NCBI RefSeq assembly: GCF_030177755.1
Contig: NZ_CP126539.1
Span: 3,124,001 to 3,188,000 of the forward strand
Direction of reading: 5' to 3'
Length of the DNA stretch: 64,000 nucleotides
From: Devosia sp. RR2S18
Lineage (GTDB): Bacteria > Pseudomonadota > Alphaproteobacteria > Rhizobiales > Devosiaceae
Positions 35,276 through 44,564 of this stretch are shown one piece after another. The position numbers and the translations under genes are program-made. Within the stretch, counting starts at the first letter, position 1. Each line of letters begins with the position of its first letter. The notes under the pieces are model-generated. The model ran no database searches. It saw nothing but the letters and a program-made list of their open reading frames with translations, and was not told where the DNA came from.

Positions 35276-36207
35276 CGAGGCCGCGCAGCGAGTTGTTCGA
35301 GTTGCCCCCGGCTCACCCTGCCGATGATCTCACCATTCCGCTGGACGGGGGCACTCAGTCGGCCGGTCCAGAGCAGGTCGGCAAGGGCGTCGCGCAATGA
35401 CAGCGAAGCCTCAAGCGCAGTCCCCTCCGCCTCGCCGGGCTCCACATGATCGGCGACCCGCTCGAGGGACAGCAGCCGGAAGGGCCGCTCAGCCGTACCG
35501 ATAAGTTCGGCCACAAAGGGCGAGGCTGGGTGGGCGATGATTTCCTGCGGCGACGCCACCTGCAACAGCTTGCCCTTGTCGAGCACGGCAATGGTGTCGC
35601 CCAGATGAATGGCCTCCTCCATGTCGTGCGTCACCAACACGATGGTGGTGCCGAACCGGCGCTGGATGGTAAGCAAATCTTCCTGCGCCTTGGCGCGGAT
35701 CAGCGGATCGAGCGCGCCGAACGGCTCATCCATGAGGAGGATGTTGGGGCCCGCCGCGAGGGCTCGCGCCACGCCAACGCGCTGCTGCTGCCCCCCCGAC
35801 AAGGCCCCCGGCATGCGGTCGCGATATTCGCCGGGCTCAAGCTGAAACAGCTGCAGCAGTTCATCGACCCGGGCCCGGATCCGCTTGGCATCCCACCCCA
35901 GAAGCTTTGGCACCGTTCCGATATTTTGAGCGACGGTGCGATGCGGAAACAGCCCATGCCCCTGAATTGCGTAGCCGATCTGGCGGCGCAATTGGTAGGC
36001 TGGTTTACTCGCGATGTCCTCGCCATCGATGCGGATCGTCCCGGTGCTCGGCACCACGAGCTTGTTGATCATGCGCACCAGGGTGGTTTTGCCGGAGCCC
36101 GAGGTGCCAACCACCGCGCAGATCGTATGCGGCTGAATGGTCATGGTGACGTCATCCACAACTGGCAGGCCCTCATAGGTCTTGCTGATGTTTTCGATTT
36201 CGATCAT
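35272..36207 (-). CDS. Osmoprotectant ABC transporter ATPase (YehX/OsmV-like)
   Basis: A 311-residue ATPase. Walker A 'GTSGSGKTT', signature 'LSGGQQQR', Walker B 'ILLMDEPFGALD' and H-loop 'VLVTHDMEEA' are all intact. A C-terminal extension (about 235-311) contains only one CBS-like piece, shorter than the CBS pair of OpuA/OpuCA that senses ionic strength. It powers uptake through the two permeases and overlaps both neighbouring genes by four bases. Confidence 0.9.
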   Translation of the reverse strand: MIEIENISKTYEGLPVVDDVTMTIQPHTICAVVGTSGSGKTTLVRMINKLVVPSTGTIRIDGEDIASKPAYQLRRQIGYAIQGHGLFPHRTVAQNIGTVPKLLGWDAKRIRARVDELLQLFQLEPGEYRDRMPGALSGGQQQRVGVARALAAGPNILLMDEPFGALDPLIRAKAQEDLLTIQRRFGTTIVLVTHDMEEAIHLGDTIAVLDKGKLLQVASPQEIIAHPASPFVAELIGTAERPFRLLSLERVADHVEPGEAEGTALEASLSLRDALADLLWTGRLSAPVQRNGEIIGRVSRGQLEQLAARPR

Positions 36208-37397
36208 CGGCGCCGCCCTCCGGGTGTGCTCAACTCGACCATGGCATCAAGCACCACGGCTGCGGCAAAGGCGAGCGCGACCGTGGGGATCGCGCCCAGC
36301 AGCACCAGATCCATGGCCGTTTGCCCAATCCCTTGGAACACGAACACGCCGAATCCTCCGCCGCCGATCAGCGCAGCAATGGTCGCCAACCCGATATTTT
36401 GCACCAGTACGATCCTTATGCCGGTGAGAATGACCGGAAAGGCGAGCGGCAGTTCGACGCCGAAGAGCCGTTGTGGGCTGCTCATGCCCATGCCCTTGGC
36501 TGCATCCACCGCTGAGCTGGGAACGCCGAGCAGCCCCACCACGGCATTGGAAACGACCGGCAGGAGCGAATAGGCAAAGAGTGCCACCAGGGCAGGCGCG
36601 GTACCGATGCCCGAAATGCCGATCGCCGAGGCACCCGGCACATTGGCCGCCACCCAGGCCAGGGGCGCAATCAAGAGGCCGAACAGCGCGATGGAGGGGA
36701 CAGTCTGGACAATGTTGAGCACGTTCAGCACAGCGGCCCGGAGCGGCCGAACCTTGTAGCAGAGCACGCCCAGCGGCACGCCCACGACCGTCGCCAAAGC
36801 CATGGAACCGAAGGCCAGCACCAGGTGGGTCTGTGCCTCCTGCCAGAAGGCCGGCGCTCGATTGGCGTATTCCTTCAGGATCGACAGATCGTCCCAGGCC
36901 CCGCTCCACAGCATTGCACCAACCGCAGCGGCAACTCCGATCAGCACGCCGATGCGGGCCAGTGGCCCGAGCCGCAGGCGGATCAAGGAGTCCGCGACGA
37001 GCAGCGCAAAGGCAGTCCCCAAAAGCCAAAAACCTGCCGCCGGCGAAACGCGGGCGAAGGTGTCTCCCTCTGGAGTGAGATGGCTGGCCGACCAGCCGAT
37101 CAGCACCCCCAGCGTCGCCACCACCAAAAAGCCGGCCGCCAGCCGAACGACACCCGGCAAGCGCAGCAGCGCAAGGACGATCCCCACCACTACCACACCG
37201 ACTAGCAGCGCCGATGGGAGGGAAGGAAGCGCTTCCAGGATGCTTCTGGTCTCTCCCGGCACGATGCGGTTGGCGCGAAACAATGCGAAGGGCGAGAACG
37301 CGCCGGCAAGAGCGATGAGCCCGATCAGCACGCCGAGCTTGTCGAGTTTCAACCAGCTCGGCTCCTCGGCAGCTTTACTCGCAGCGGCAAAGTTCAT
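36204..37397 (-). CDS. Osmoprotectant ABC transporter permease (YehY-like)
   Basis: A 397-residue permease with a large N-terminal membrane block (about residues 20-180) in front of the common permease domain (about 190-390, EAA loop 'VDAAKGMGMSSPQRLFGVELPLAFPVILTGIR'). This long form is typical of YehY-type partners of YehW. The start at 37397 is preferred; upstream codons to 37466 add an unlikely basic leader. No clear ribosome binding site distinguishes them. Confidence 0.85.
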   Translation of the reverse strand: MNFAAASKAAEEPSWLKLDKLGVLIGLIALAGAFSPFALFRANRIVPGETRSILEALPSLPSALLVGVVVVGIVLALLRLPGVVRLAAGFLVVATLGVLIGWSASHLTPEGDTFARVSPAAGFWLLGTAFALLVADSLIRLRLGPLARIGVLIGVAAAVGAMLWSGAWDDLSILKEYANRAPAFWQEAQTHLVLAFGSMALATVVGVPLGVLCYKVRPLRAAVLNVLNIVQTVPSIALFGLLIAPLAWVAANVPGASAIGISGIGTAPALVALFAYSLLPVVSNAVVGLLGVPSSAVDAAKGMGMSSPQRLFGVELPLAFPVILTGIRIVLVQNIGLATIAALIGGGGFGVFVFQGIGQTAMDLVLLGAIPTVALAFAAAVVLDAMVELSTPGGRRR

Positions 37398-37503
37398 CGA
37401 CGGTCCAGCTTGGTGATGCAACTGCAGCTGCGCGGGCACGGCGCCGCCGCGCTCCCGATGAGTCATGCGAGGCAGTGGGGAGGAATGTTCCTCCCCATTG
37501 CTG

Positions 37504-38415
37504 TTAGTCGAGGAAGCCGTTCTGCGTCAGGTAATCGGTGGCGACAGCAGCCGCAGCTTCGCCGCCCACCTGCACCCGACCATTGAGCTCCTGCAGAACT
37601 TCAAGCGTCAGGCCTTCGAAGACTGGCTTCAGCAGTTCTTCGATCTGGGAGTATTCCTGCAGCACTTCCTCGCGGATGATCGGCGCCGGCTGGTACACCG
37701 GCTGAACGCCCTGATCGTCTTCCAGCACGGTCAGGCCGGACGGGGCGATACCGCCATCGGTGCCATAGACCATCGCGGCGTTGACGCCGTTGGTCTGTTG
37801 AGCGGCAGCAGCGATAGTCGCTGCCGTATCGCCGCCCGACAGCGTTACCAGCTGATCGGGCGAAAGCTCGAAGCCATAGACCTCCTGGAACTTGGGAAGG
37901 GCTGCGGGCGAGTTCACAAATTCGGCCGATGCGGCCAGCTTGACTTCACCGCCGCCGGAGACCCATTCGCCGAACTCGGTGAAGGTGGTGAGATTGTTGG
38001 CCTCGGCAACATCGTTGCGCAGGGCAACCGCCCAGGTGTTGTTGGCAGGCGATGGGGTCAACCAGACAATCTTGTTGGCCTCGTAGTCGAGTTCGGAGGC
38101 CTCGGTGTAGGCGCTCTCGGCATTGTTCCAGAGCGGCTCATCGGCACGATCAAAGAAGAACGCCGCATTGCCGGTATATTCGGGATAAATGTCGATCTCG
38201 CCCGCCGTGATGGCCTCGCGCACGATAGGCGTGCCGCCAAGCTGAATGCGATCGGTGACGGGGATCTCATTGTCCTCCAGCACCTGCTTGATGATGTTGC
38301 CCAGCACGCCGCCTTCGGTGTCGATCTTTGAGGAAACGACAACCTGCGCATTTGCGGCAGTGGCGGAAATGACAAAGGCGGCGGCGGCAGTCAGAAGCTT
38401 GGCGGATAGACGCAT
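37504..38415 (-). CDS. Osmoprotectant ABC substrate-binding protein (OsmF/YehZ-like)
   Basis: A 303-residue periplasmic protein with a signal peptide (residues 1-23, ending ANA-QV). The mature part shows the OpuAC pattern: 'SSKIDTEGGVLGNIIKQVLEDNEIPVTDRIQLGG', 'EIDIYPEYTGNAAFFF' and 'NNTWAVALRNDVAEANNLTTFTEF'. It binds quaternary amines or related solutes and heads the operon. The ATG at 38415 has GGAG seven bases upstream. Confidence 0.9.
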   Translation of the reverse strand: MRLSAKLLTAAAAFVISATAANAQVVVSSKIDTEGGVLGNIIKQVLEDNEIPVTDRIQLGGTPIVREAITAGEIDIYPEYTGNAAFFFDRADEPLWNNAESAYTEASELDYEANKIVWLTPSPANNTWAVALRNDVAEANNLTTFTEFGEWVSGGGEVKLAASAEFVNSPAALPKFQEVYGFELSPDQLVTLSGGDTAATIAAAAQQTNGVNAAMVYGTDGGIAPSGLTVLEDDQGVQPVYQPAPIIREEVLQEYSQIEELLKPVFEGLTLEVLQELNGRVQVGGEAAAAVATDYLTQNGFLD

Positions 38416-38525
38416 GGGATTCTCCGTTGTGGCCCTACAGCGGGACGCTTGAGGTCCTAGCCTAACGTCTCGACAGAATTGGGCTAGACCCAATTTGCCT
38501 CTTGAGCATGTCCGACTGACCGACC

Positions 38526-38580
38526 AGGATTGTTACGGAGCTACAATCCTCAAGGATCACCGAGGGTTTCACACCCTCGG
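38526..38580. other. Tandem hairpins between rhamnose and osmoprotectant operons
   Basis: Two hairpins follow each other: AGGATTGT / ACAATCCT (38526-38550) and CCGAGGGT / ACCCTCGG (38560-38580). They lie after the rhamnose mutarotase stop and before the osmoprotectant operon on the minus strand. No T-run follows, so they may be terminators of another kind, a leader or a repeat. Confidence 0.4.
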
Positions 38581-38612
38581 CCTCAATCGACACTATTTCG
38601 TCTTCGGCGGCA

Positions 38613-38945
38613 CTATTTCATCCAGAACATGGGCGTGAGATCGGTCGAGAGGGGTTCGTTCTTGTCGTTCGTCGCCATGATGTCTGCCATGTGAGCCCAC
38701 CAGCGCTGCATCACTGCGGTCTTTGGCAGGTCTGCCATGGTGTGATCCCGGCGCCGCCACAGCACGCCGAAAAGGGTGTTGGTCTCCTCGTCGAGGTGAA
38801 TGGAATAGTCCTTCACCCCCGCTTGGTGCAGCAGATCGACCAGTTCAGGAAAGATTTCGTCGTGCCGCTTCTTGTACTCGGCGGCCATCCCCGGGTTGAG
38901 CTGCATCTTGAAGGCGTGCTTCTCGTAACTATCGTCGGTGATCAT
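38613..38945 (-). CDS. rhaM: L-rhamnose mutarotase
   Basis: A 110-residue cytosolic enzyme that interconverts the anomers of L-rhamnose. The family pattern '[27 protein letters not shown]', '[22 protein letters not shown]' and '[12 protein letters not shown]' is clear. It is called rhaU in rhizobial loci. The start at 38945 forms an ATGA overlap with the permease stop. It is the last gene of the minus-strand rhamnose operon; the kinase gene rhaK that usually follows is not present. Confidence 0.93.
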   Translation of the reverse strand: MITDDSYEKHAFKMQLNPGMAAEYKKRHDEIFPELVDLLHQAGVKDYSIHLDEETNTLFGVLWRRRDHTMADLPKTAVMQRWWAHMADIMATNDKNEPLSTDLTPMFWMK

Positions 38946-39940
38946 GCGCGTTGCTTCCACATCTTGAACAGGATCGGCAGCGCGATCACCACGATCAGCA
39001 AGGCGCCGATGAAGATGGACATAATCACGCCCGGCACGTTGAGAAGCCCTAGGCCGAAGGTGACAAGCCCCATGATCAGCGCTGCAAGCACAACGCCGAT
39101 AATTGAACCTGCGCCGCCCAGGATCGAGACGCCGCCCAGCACCACCATGGTGATGGCTTCGAGTTCCCAACCCTGTGCAATTGATGGGCGCGTCGAGCCG
39201 AGCCGGGCGGTGAGGAGGATGGCCGCGATCCCACTCATCAGCCCCGTGAGGCAGAAGAGGACAAACTTGATGCGCTCGACGCGAACACCGGAGAACTTGG
39301 CCGCGACATCATTGTTGCCGATGGCAAAGATGCGGCGGCCGAAATTGGTGCGGTGCAGCACCACCCAGTAGATCACCGCGCAAACGAGGAACAGCACCAG
39401 TTCGAACGAGATCACCCAGGTGACATAGCCCTGCCCGAACCAGGAGAAGCTGGCCGGGTAGCCACCAAAGCTCTGGTCTCCCAGGATAATGAAGCTGATG
39501 CCGCGGAAGAGGCTCATCGTGCCGATGGTGACCACGATCGAGGGCAGCTTCAGCCCAGTGACCAGGAAGCCGTTGAAGGCACCACAGGCAATGCCCGTCG
39601 CGACACCGACCGCCACCAGAACCGGCGTATCCGCCCCGTATTGCAGCGCCAACCCCATCAGCGTCGAGGCGAGTGCGATGATCGACGCCACCGACAGATC
39701 GATCTCGCCCGATATGATCAACAACGCCATGGCTAGCGCAATCAGCGCCTTTTCGGTGAAGTTGAAGGTCATGTCCGACAAGCTCCACTCGTTCAGGAAG
39801 TACGGTGAAGCAAAGGAATTGGCGATGAAGATCGCAATGGCCACTAGGACCAGCAGGGTCTCCCAGCTCAGGACGGCCGATTTGAACGGGTTGTCGAGCC
39901 GGTTGGGGAGCTGGCGGCCGGCTGCGGGAATGTCAGTCAT
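38942..39940 (-). CDS. rhaQ: Rhamnose ABC transporter permease RhaQ
   Basis: A 332-residue permease of the ribose/AraH type with about ten helices. Motifs '[23 protein letters not shown]' and '[23 protein letters not shown]' mark the BPD_transp_2 family. The ATG at 39940 has GGAAG upstream; the longer frame to 40165 is antisense to the end of RhaP. It is coupled by overlaps to rhaP and rhaM. Confidence 0.9.
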   Translation of the reverse strand: MTDIPAAGRQLPNRLDNPFKSAVLSWETLLVLVAIAIFIANSFASPYFLNEWSLSDMTFNFTEKALIALAMALLIISGEIDLSVASIIALASTLMGLALQYGADTPVLVAVGVATGIACGAFNGFLVTGLKLPSIVVTIGTMSLFRGISFIILGDQSFGGYPASFSWFGQGYVTWVISFELVLFLVCAVIYWVVLHRTNFGRRIFAIGNNDVAAKFSGVRVERIKFVLFCLTGLMSGIAAILLTARLGSTRPSIAQGWELEAITMVVLGGVSILGGAGSIIGVVLAALIMGLVTFGLGLLNVPGVIMSIFIGALLIVVIALPILFKMWKQRA

Positions 39941-40914
39941 GTGGCTTCCGCCTTCTTGAGAATAATGCGGCCCTTGCTCCGCTCGCCACGGGCGTTGAGC
40001 ACCACGGCCAGCAGGATTGCGGCGCCCGAAATCGCCATCTGCCAGAAGGGCGAGATGTTGATGACTGGCAGGGCGTTGTTGATGACCCCAAGGAAGATCG
40101 CGCCTAGCAGCACGCCCACCACCGAGCCGATACCGCCGGCGATGGAGACGCCCCCGATCACGCACGCCGCGATAATGGTGAGCTCATAGCCGCTCGCCAC
40201 TTCTACCGAGGCGATCACATAGCGAGAAATCCAGAGGTAGCCCGCAAGGCCCGCCACGGCACCGGCGATCACGAAAGCCATGAACTTGGTGAAGCCCACA
40301 TTGATCCCCGTATAAACCGCAGCGGTCGGGTTGACCCCGATGGCGTAGAGCGCCCGGCCCAGCGAGGTGCGGGTCATCAGCAGGTAGAACAACACGGCGA
40401 CCACGATAGCGGTCCAACTCAGAACCGGCAGGCCCAGGAAGGCGGCTCGCTGGAACTGGATGAACTCCGTGCTCATCTGCGCTGCGTTGACCCAAGCGCC
40501 GCCCGAGATGACGAACACCAAGCCGCGGAAGATGGTGAGCGTGCCCAGTGTCACCACGATCGGCGGGATGTTGAGCTTCCAAACGAGAATGCCGTTAAAG
40601 GCACCCAGGGCAGCGCCGACACAGACTGCCAGTGCGATCAGCAGCGGAATGGTGATCCAGGGCGCCGCTGCATTGAGCATGGCCACGATCATGCCGGTCA
40701 GCGCCAGGTTCGAGGCCATGGAGAGGTCAATGGAGCGGGTGAGGATCACCACCATCTGCCCCAGTGCCAGCATCATCAGGATGGACGTATCGTTGAAGAT
40801 AGTCAGCAGGTTACGCGGCTCGGCGAAGCGCGGAAAGCGCAGCGTCACCAGGACCAGCACCAGGATGATCCCGAGGCCCAACAAGACTTCGCGGTTCTTG
40901 GTCAAGGCTTTCAT
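39937..40914 (-). CDS. rhaP: Rhamnose ABC transporter permease RhaP
   Basis: A 325-residue permease related to RhaQ, with 'VVILTRSIDLSMASNLALTGMIVAML' and 'CVIGGVSIAGGIGSVVGVLLGAI'. It pairs with RhaQ to form the membrane channel of the importer. Four-base overlaps link it to rhaT and rhaQ. Confidence 0.9.
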   Translation of the reverse strand: MKALTKNREVLLGLGIILVLVLVTLRFPRFAEPRNLLTIFNDTSILMMLALGQMVVILTRSIDLSMASNLALTGMIVAMLNAAAPWITIPLLIALAVCVGAALGAFNGILVWKLNIPPIVVTLGTLTIFRGLVFVISGGAWVNAAQMSTEFIQFQRAAFLGLPVLSWTAIVVAVLFYLLMTRTSLGRALYAIGVNPTAAVYTGINVGFTKFMAFVIAGAVAGLAGYLWISRYVIASVEVASGYELTIIAACVIGGVSIAGGIGSVVGVLLGAIFLGVINNALPVINISPFWQMAISGAAILLAVVLNARGERSKGRIILKKAEAT

Positions 40915-42416
40915 GCTGCCTGCTCCTCGGCGATCCCGGCCGCCAGGCGCACCAGCGTCTCCGGCTTGAGATTGGTGTTGTCCAATGTGTCGATCACCCG
41001 GCCTTCGCGCATGACGACGATGCGGTCGCTCATGCCCATCACCTCGGGCAGTTCGGACGAGACCATGATGACCGAGAGCCCCTGCGCCACGAGCTCACCC
41101 ATGAAGGCGTGCACCGCGGCCTTGGAGCCGATGTCGATGCCTTTTGTAGGCTCGTCGAGAATGATGACCTTGGGCAGGGTGGCCAGCCATTTGGCGATCA
41201 CCACCTTCTGTTGATTGCCGCCCGACAGCGTCGAGACGTCCTGGCTCAGCGAGGACGCCCGCAAGTCGAGCCGCTCGGTATAGGTCCGCGCCAGCTCGAA
41301 TTCCTCGGCCATGCGGAGAAAGCCAGACTTGCTGGTCTTGCCCAGCGATGGCAGCGAGACATTCTTGAAGATGGGTTCGCCCGTGATGACGCCCTGCTTG
41401 CCGCGCTCCTCGGGCACATAGACGATGCCGGCATCCACCGCATCGGCTGCCGATTTGGGTGCGATCACCTCGCCCTCGAGCACCAGTTCGCCGCCCGACG
41501 GCTGGGTCATGCCAAAGACCGCCTGCATGACCTCGGAGCGGCCGGCACCGACCAGGCCGTAGAAACCCAGGATCTCGCCCTTGCGCACCTGGAAGGACAC
41601 GTCCTCGAACTCAGTGGGATGGCTGAGCCCCCGCGCTTCGAGCACCACTTCGCCGATCTCGGCGGTCCGTGCGGGGAATACCTGGTCCACAGAGCGGCCA
41701 ACCATCATCTGCACGATCTCGCTCTGGCGGGTGTCCTTGATCAGGCCCTTGCCCACCATTTCGCCATCGCGGAACACGGTGAAGCGGTCGGCGATGCGGT
41801 AGATCTCGTCGAACTTGTGACTGATAAAGAGCAGCGCCTTGCCATCCCGCTTGAGCAGTTCGATCAGGACGTAGAGTTCCTCGATTTCCTTCTGGCTCAA
41901 GGCGGCGGTCGGCTCATCCATGATCACGACCTGCGCGTCGATGGAAAGCGCCCGCGCCACGGCCACCAGGTGCTTCTTGGCGATGCCCAGTTCCTTGAGC
42001 TTGATGCCAGGATCGATACCTGCAGCCATGGAATCCAGCGTCTTGCGCGATTCCTCGCGCATGGCCTTCCAGTCGATCATGCCGAAGCGATTGCGCGGCG
42101 CATGGCCGAGATAGATATTTTCGGCAACGGTCAACTCGTCGAACAGCACCGTTTCCTGGTGGATCGCCGTCACGCCTGCCTCGAAAGCCGCATGGGCGGT
42201 CGGCAGGCTCACCGGCTTGCCCCCCACGGTGATTTCGCCACCATCGGGCTGGTAGATGCCGGTCAAGATCTTGACCAGGGTCGATTTACCCGCCCCATTC
42301 TCCCCGATCAGCGCGGTGACCTCGCCGGGATAGAGCTCCAGCGAAACCCCGTTGAGCGCCCGCACGCCGGGAAAGCTCTTGGAGATGCCTGAAAGGGTGA
42401 GGATGGGTTGGGTCAT
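40911..42416 (-). CDS. rhaT: Rhamnose ABC transporter ATPase RhaT
   Basis: A 501-residue protein with two ABC domains in tandem. The first has 'GENGAGKST' and 'VVIMDEPTAALS'; the second has 'GLVGAGRSEVM' in place of a canonical Walker A, then 'LSGGNQQKVVIAKWL' and 'VIILDEPTKGID'. This is the RbsA/XylG layout in which the second site is weak. The ATG at 42416 is used; a TTG two codons before is possible. A repeat element separates it from rhaS. Confidence 0.9.
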   Translation of the reverse strand: MTQPILTLSGISKSFPGVRALNGVSLELYPGEVTALIGENGAGKSTLVKILTGIYQPDGGEITVGGKPVSLPTAHAAFEAGVTAIHQETVLFDELTVAENIYLGHAPRNRFGMIDWKAMREESRKTLDSMAAGIDPGIKLKELGIAKKHLVAVARALSIDAQVVIMDEPTAALSQKEIEELYVLIELLKRDGKALLFISHKFDEIYRIADRFTVFRDGEMVGKGLIKDTRQSEIVQMMVGRSVDQVFPARTAEIGEVVLEARGLSHPTEFEDVSFQVRKGEILGFYGLVGAGRSEVMQAVFGMTQPSGGELVLEGEVIAPKSAADAVDAGIVYVPEERGKQGVITGEPIFKNVSLPSLGKTSKSGFLRMAEEFELARTYTERLDLRASSLSQDVSTLSGGNQQKVVIAKWLATLPKVIILDEPTKGIDIGSKAAVHAFMGELVAQGLSVIMVSSELPEVMGMSDRIVVMREGRVIDTLDNTNLKPETLVRLAAGIAEEQAA

Positions 42417-42433
42417 CAACAAAGTTCCACCGG

Positions 42434-42499
42434 GTCATTCCCGCGGGAGCGGGAACCCCTGTTGTTAGAAACGGAGGTCCCCGCTTGCGCGGGGATGAC
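42434..42499. repeat. Composite palindromic repeat (GTCATTCCCGC type)
   Basis: Two hairpins, TCCCGC-x-GCGGGA and CCCCGC-x-GCGGGG, are bounded by GTCAT and ATGAC, so the whole 66-bp unit is itself an inverted repeat. It lies in the rhaS-rhaT gap. Elements with 'GTCATTCCCGCG...GCGGGAA' are common REP-like repeats of alphaproteobacteria. Confidence 0.7.
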
Positions 42500-42511
42500 A
42501 CCGTGGCAAAA

Positions 42512-42541
42512 GGCTCGGCGCACTTTGCGCCGAGCCCTGCT
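42512..42541 (-). terminator. Intrinsic terminator or attenuator after rhaS
   Basis: GGCTCGGCGCA-CTT-TGCGCCGAGCC is a perfect 11-bp stem (42512-42536), followed on the minus strand by TTTTGCC. Placed between rhaS and rhaT, it probably lets more substrate-binding protein be made than transporter. Confidence 0.75.
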
Positions 42542-42550
42542 ATGTGCAGA

Positions 42551-43537
42551 TCAATAGATCTCGGCGAACTCGTCGATGTTGGACGCGTCGAACTGGAACG
42601 GCGCGGCCATGGCGGCGGCGTTGGTGTCGTCCAGGGTCACTTCACCCACGCGACCGATCGAGAAGGTCGCGCCGGGCGCGGCTTCTTCACCTTCAACCAG
42701 GGCATTGGCCAGCATCACGGCCGAGTAGCCCAGGTCGATCGGGTTCCACAGCGCCACGGCCTGCGAAGCGCCGTTGTCGATGAACTGCTTGAACTCGGAG
42801 GGCAGTGCCAGACCGGTCACATTGACTTCGCCGATGCGGTCCTGGTCGGTGACGACCTGAGCAGCAGCCACGACGCCGACAGTGGTCGGGGCGATGATCG
42901 CGTCGAGCTCGGGATAGGCAGCGAGCAGGCCGCGGGCTTCTTCGGTGGACTTCACCGAGTCGTCGTCGCCATAAACCACCGAAACGAGGTTGATGTTGGG
43001 GAACTTCTCGGGGATGGCGGCCTTGGCAGCTTCGATCCAGGCGTTCTGGTTGGTCGCAGTCGAAGCGGCCGAAAGAATCGCCACGTCACCACCCTCGGGC
43101 AGGTAGTCGGCAGCCAGCTTGATGATGGTCTCGCCGATCAGCTGGGTTTCGGAGGGGTTGAGGTGGATCTGGCGGCCCTCGGGAGCCACACCGCTATCAA
43201 AGCTTACCACCTTGATGCCGCGCTGCATGGCGCGCTGCAGGGCCGGAACGAGCGCGTCCGGATCGTTGGCCGAGATGGCGATCGCGTCGACCTGCTGGGC
43301 GATCAGCGAGTTGACCACTTCGATCTGGGCTTCAGCGGTGGCCGCGGTGGGGCCGGTATAGATGACCTCGACGTCGCCAAGCTCCTCGGCAGCTTCCTGG
43401 GCGCCGCGATTGGCCGCGTCGAAGAAGCCGTTGCCCAGCGACTTGACGACCAGCGCGATGCGGGTCTGCGCATAGGCAGGAGCGGCAAGCAGCAGCGCGG
43501 CAGCGGTGCCGGCGGCTAGGATTTTCATGAGTTTCAT
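42551..43537 (-). CDS. rhaS: Rhamnose ABC substrate-binding protein RhaS
   Basis: A 328-residue periplasmic protein with signal peptide (residues 1-24, ending AYA-QT). The type 1 binding-protein fold shows 'TRIALVVKSLGNGFFDAANRGAQEAAEEL', 'AIAISANDPDALVPAL' and 'VVSFDSGVAPEGRQIHLN'. It delivers L-rhamnose to RhaPQT. GGGAGGGA precedes the ATG at 43537. It lies directly downstream of the regulator gene. Confidence 0.9.
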   Translation of the reverse strand: MKLMKILAAGTAAALLLAAPAYAQTRIALVVKSLGNGFFDAANRGAQEAAEELGDVEVIYTGPTAATAEAQIEVVNSLIAQQVDAIAISANDPDALVPALQRAMQRGIKVVSFDSGVAPEGRQIHLNPSETQLIGETIIKLAADYLPEGGDVAILSAASTATNQNAWIEAAKAAIPEKFPNINLVSVVYGDDDSVKSTEEARGLLAAYPELDAIIAPTTVGVVAAAQVVTDQDRIGEVNVTGLALPSEFKQFIDNGASQAVALWNPIDLGYSAVMLANALVEGEEAAPGATFSIGRVGEVTLDDTNAAAMAAPFQFDASNIDEFAEIY

Positions 43538-43577
43538 TGGTTGATCCCTCCCTGGGATAGTTGGTCTATGGTTTGGC

Positions 43578-44384
43578 TCAGGCGACTGTTGATTGGCGTT
43601 CCGCCTGCGCACTGGTCTCCGCCACGATGAGCCGCACGCCTGCCGTTTCCAGCATTTGGCGGTCTTCGTCGCGGATGCCGCTATCGGTGACAACAGCGGC
43701 AATTCGGTCGAGCCCACATAGGATGAGGCTCGATCTTCCCGAAAACTTCGATGAGTCGGCCAGAACGATCAGTTCATCGGCTTGGCCGATGAGCGCCAGT
43801 TCGGACTGGACGACCATCGGATCGGCTTCCATCAGGCCGTGCTGGCCGATGCCCTGGCAGCCGATGAACATGCGCTTGGCGTAGAAGTGGCTGGCTACCA
43901 CACCGCCGAAGGGCGAGAGGATGACGTTCTGCTCGCGATAGACCGTGCCACCGGGGATGACGACGGAGTTGCGCGAATTGTGCAGCAGGAATTCGGCGAT
44001 AGCGAAGCTGTTGGTGAAGACACTAAGGCGCTTGCCGGTCAGGTGATGCACCATCTGGTAGGTGGTCGTGCCGCCATTGATGATGATCGGCTCGCCGTCC
44101 TGGCACAATTCCGCAGCCGCACGGGCGATTGCCCGCTTCTGAGTGATGTTGATCGTTTCGCTCACTGAGAACGGTCGACCAACCAGCGCGTGCTGGTCTG
44201 GCGGGTTCACGGCCTCGGCCCCGCCCCGCACCCGGCGCACCTGCCCGCGCACATGCAGTGCTGCAATGTCACGGCGGATGGTGGCTTCAGAGGATCCGGT
44301 CACTTCCACCAGATCGCCAACCGTCACCATTGGCCGCGACTGGGCGGCGGCCAGAATGACTCTATGACGTTCGGTTTCGTGCAA
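43578..44384 (-). CDS. rhaR: DeoR-family regulator of rhamnose genes
   Basis: A 268-residue regulator. The N-terminal HTH (about 5-55, 'RHRVILAAAQSRPMVTVGDLVEVTGSSEATIRRDIAALH') is DeoR-type, followed by a sugar-phosphate sensing domain ('IIINGGTTTYQMVHHL', 'FTNSFAIAEFLLHN'). In rhizobia RhaR controls both divergent rhamnose transcripts. Its gene starts the minus-strand operon, next to repeats that may be its operator (44430-44502). Confidence 0.88.
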   Translation of the reverse strand: MHETERHRVILAAAQSRPMVTVGDLVEVTGSSEATIRRDIAALHVRGQVRRVRGGAEAVNPPDQHALVGRPFSVSETINITQKRAIARAAAELCQDGEPIIINGGTTTYQMVHHLTGKRLSVFTNSFAIAEFLLHNSRNSVVIPGGTVYREQNVILSPFGGVVASHFYAKRMFIGCQGIGQHGLMEADPMVVQSELALIGQADELIVLADSSKFSGRSSLILCGLDRIAAVVTDSGIRDEDRQMLETAGVRLIVAETSAQAERQSTVA

Positions 44385-44429
44385 GGCTGCTATCCTCCTG
44401 GCGCATTCCTAGCCAGCAAGTTCGATCAG

Positions 44430-44502
44430 TGTCAATCATCAAACCATCAGAAGCAAAACATGTTAGCCGTACATGCGCGTTCCTGATTGTTTCTGATTGA
44501 CA
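44430..44502. promoter_or_regulatory. Candidate RhaR operator region
   Basis: TGTCAATCA (44430-44438) and its exact complement TGATTGACA (44494-44502) are 55 bases apart. On the right side CTGATTG occurs twice at a 10-base step (44483, 44493); the left side has CAATCAT and CCATCAG in the opposite sense. DeoR-type proteins bind such repeated half-sites; the placement between rhaR and rhaD fits control of both directions. Confidence 0.45.
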
Positions 44503-44564
44503 GCTACAATCGATCATGGCCATGTCCCGGCCAGTTAAAGACCACTTTAGTCCGGGAGGAACGC

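Noticed and set aside
41109..42392. Plus-strand 427-codon frame opposite rhaT
   Set aside because: Antisense shadow of an intact ABC ATPase gene.
42485..43519. Plus-strand 344-codon frame opposite rhaS
   Set aside because: Antisense shadow; low-complexity Gly/Asp/Val composition and no ribosome binding site.
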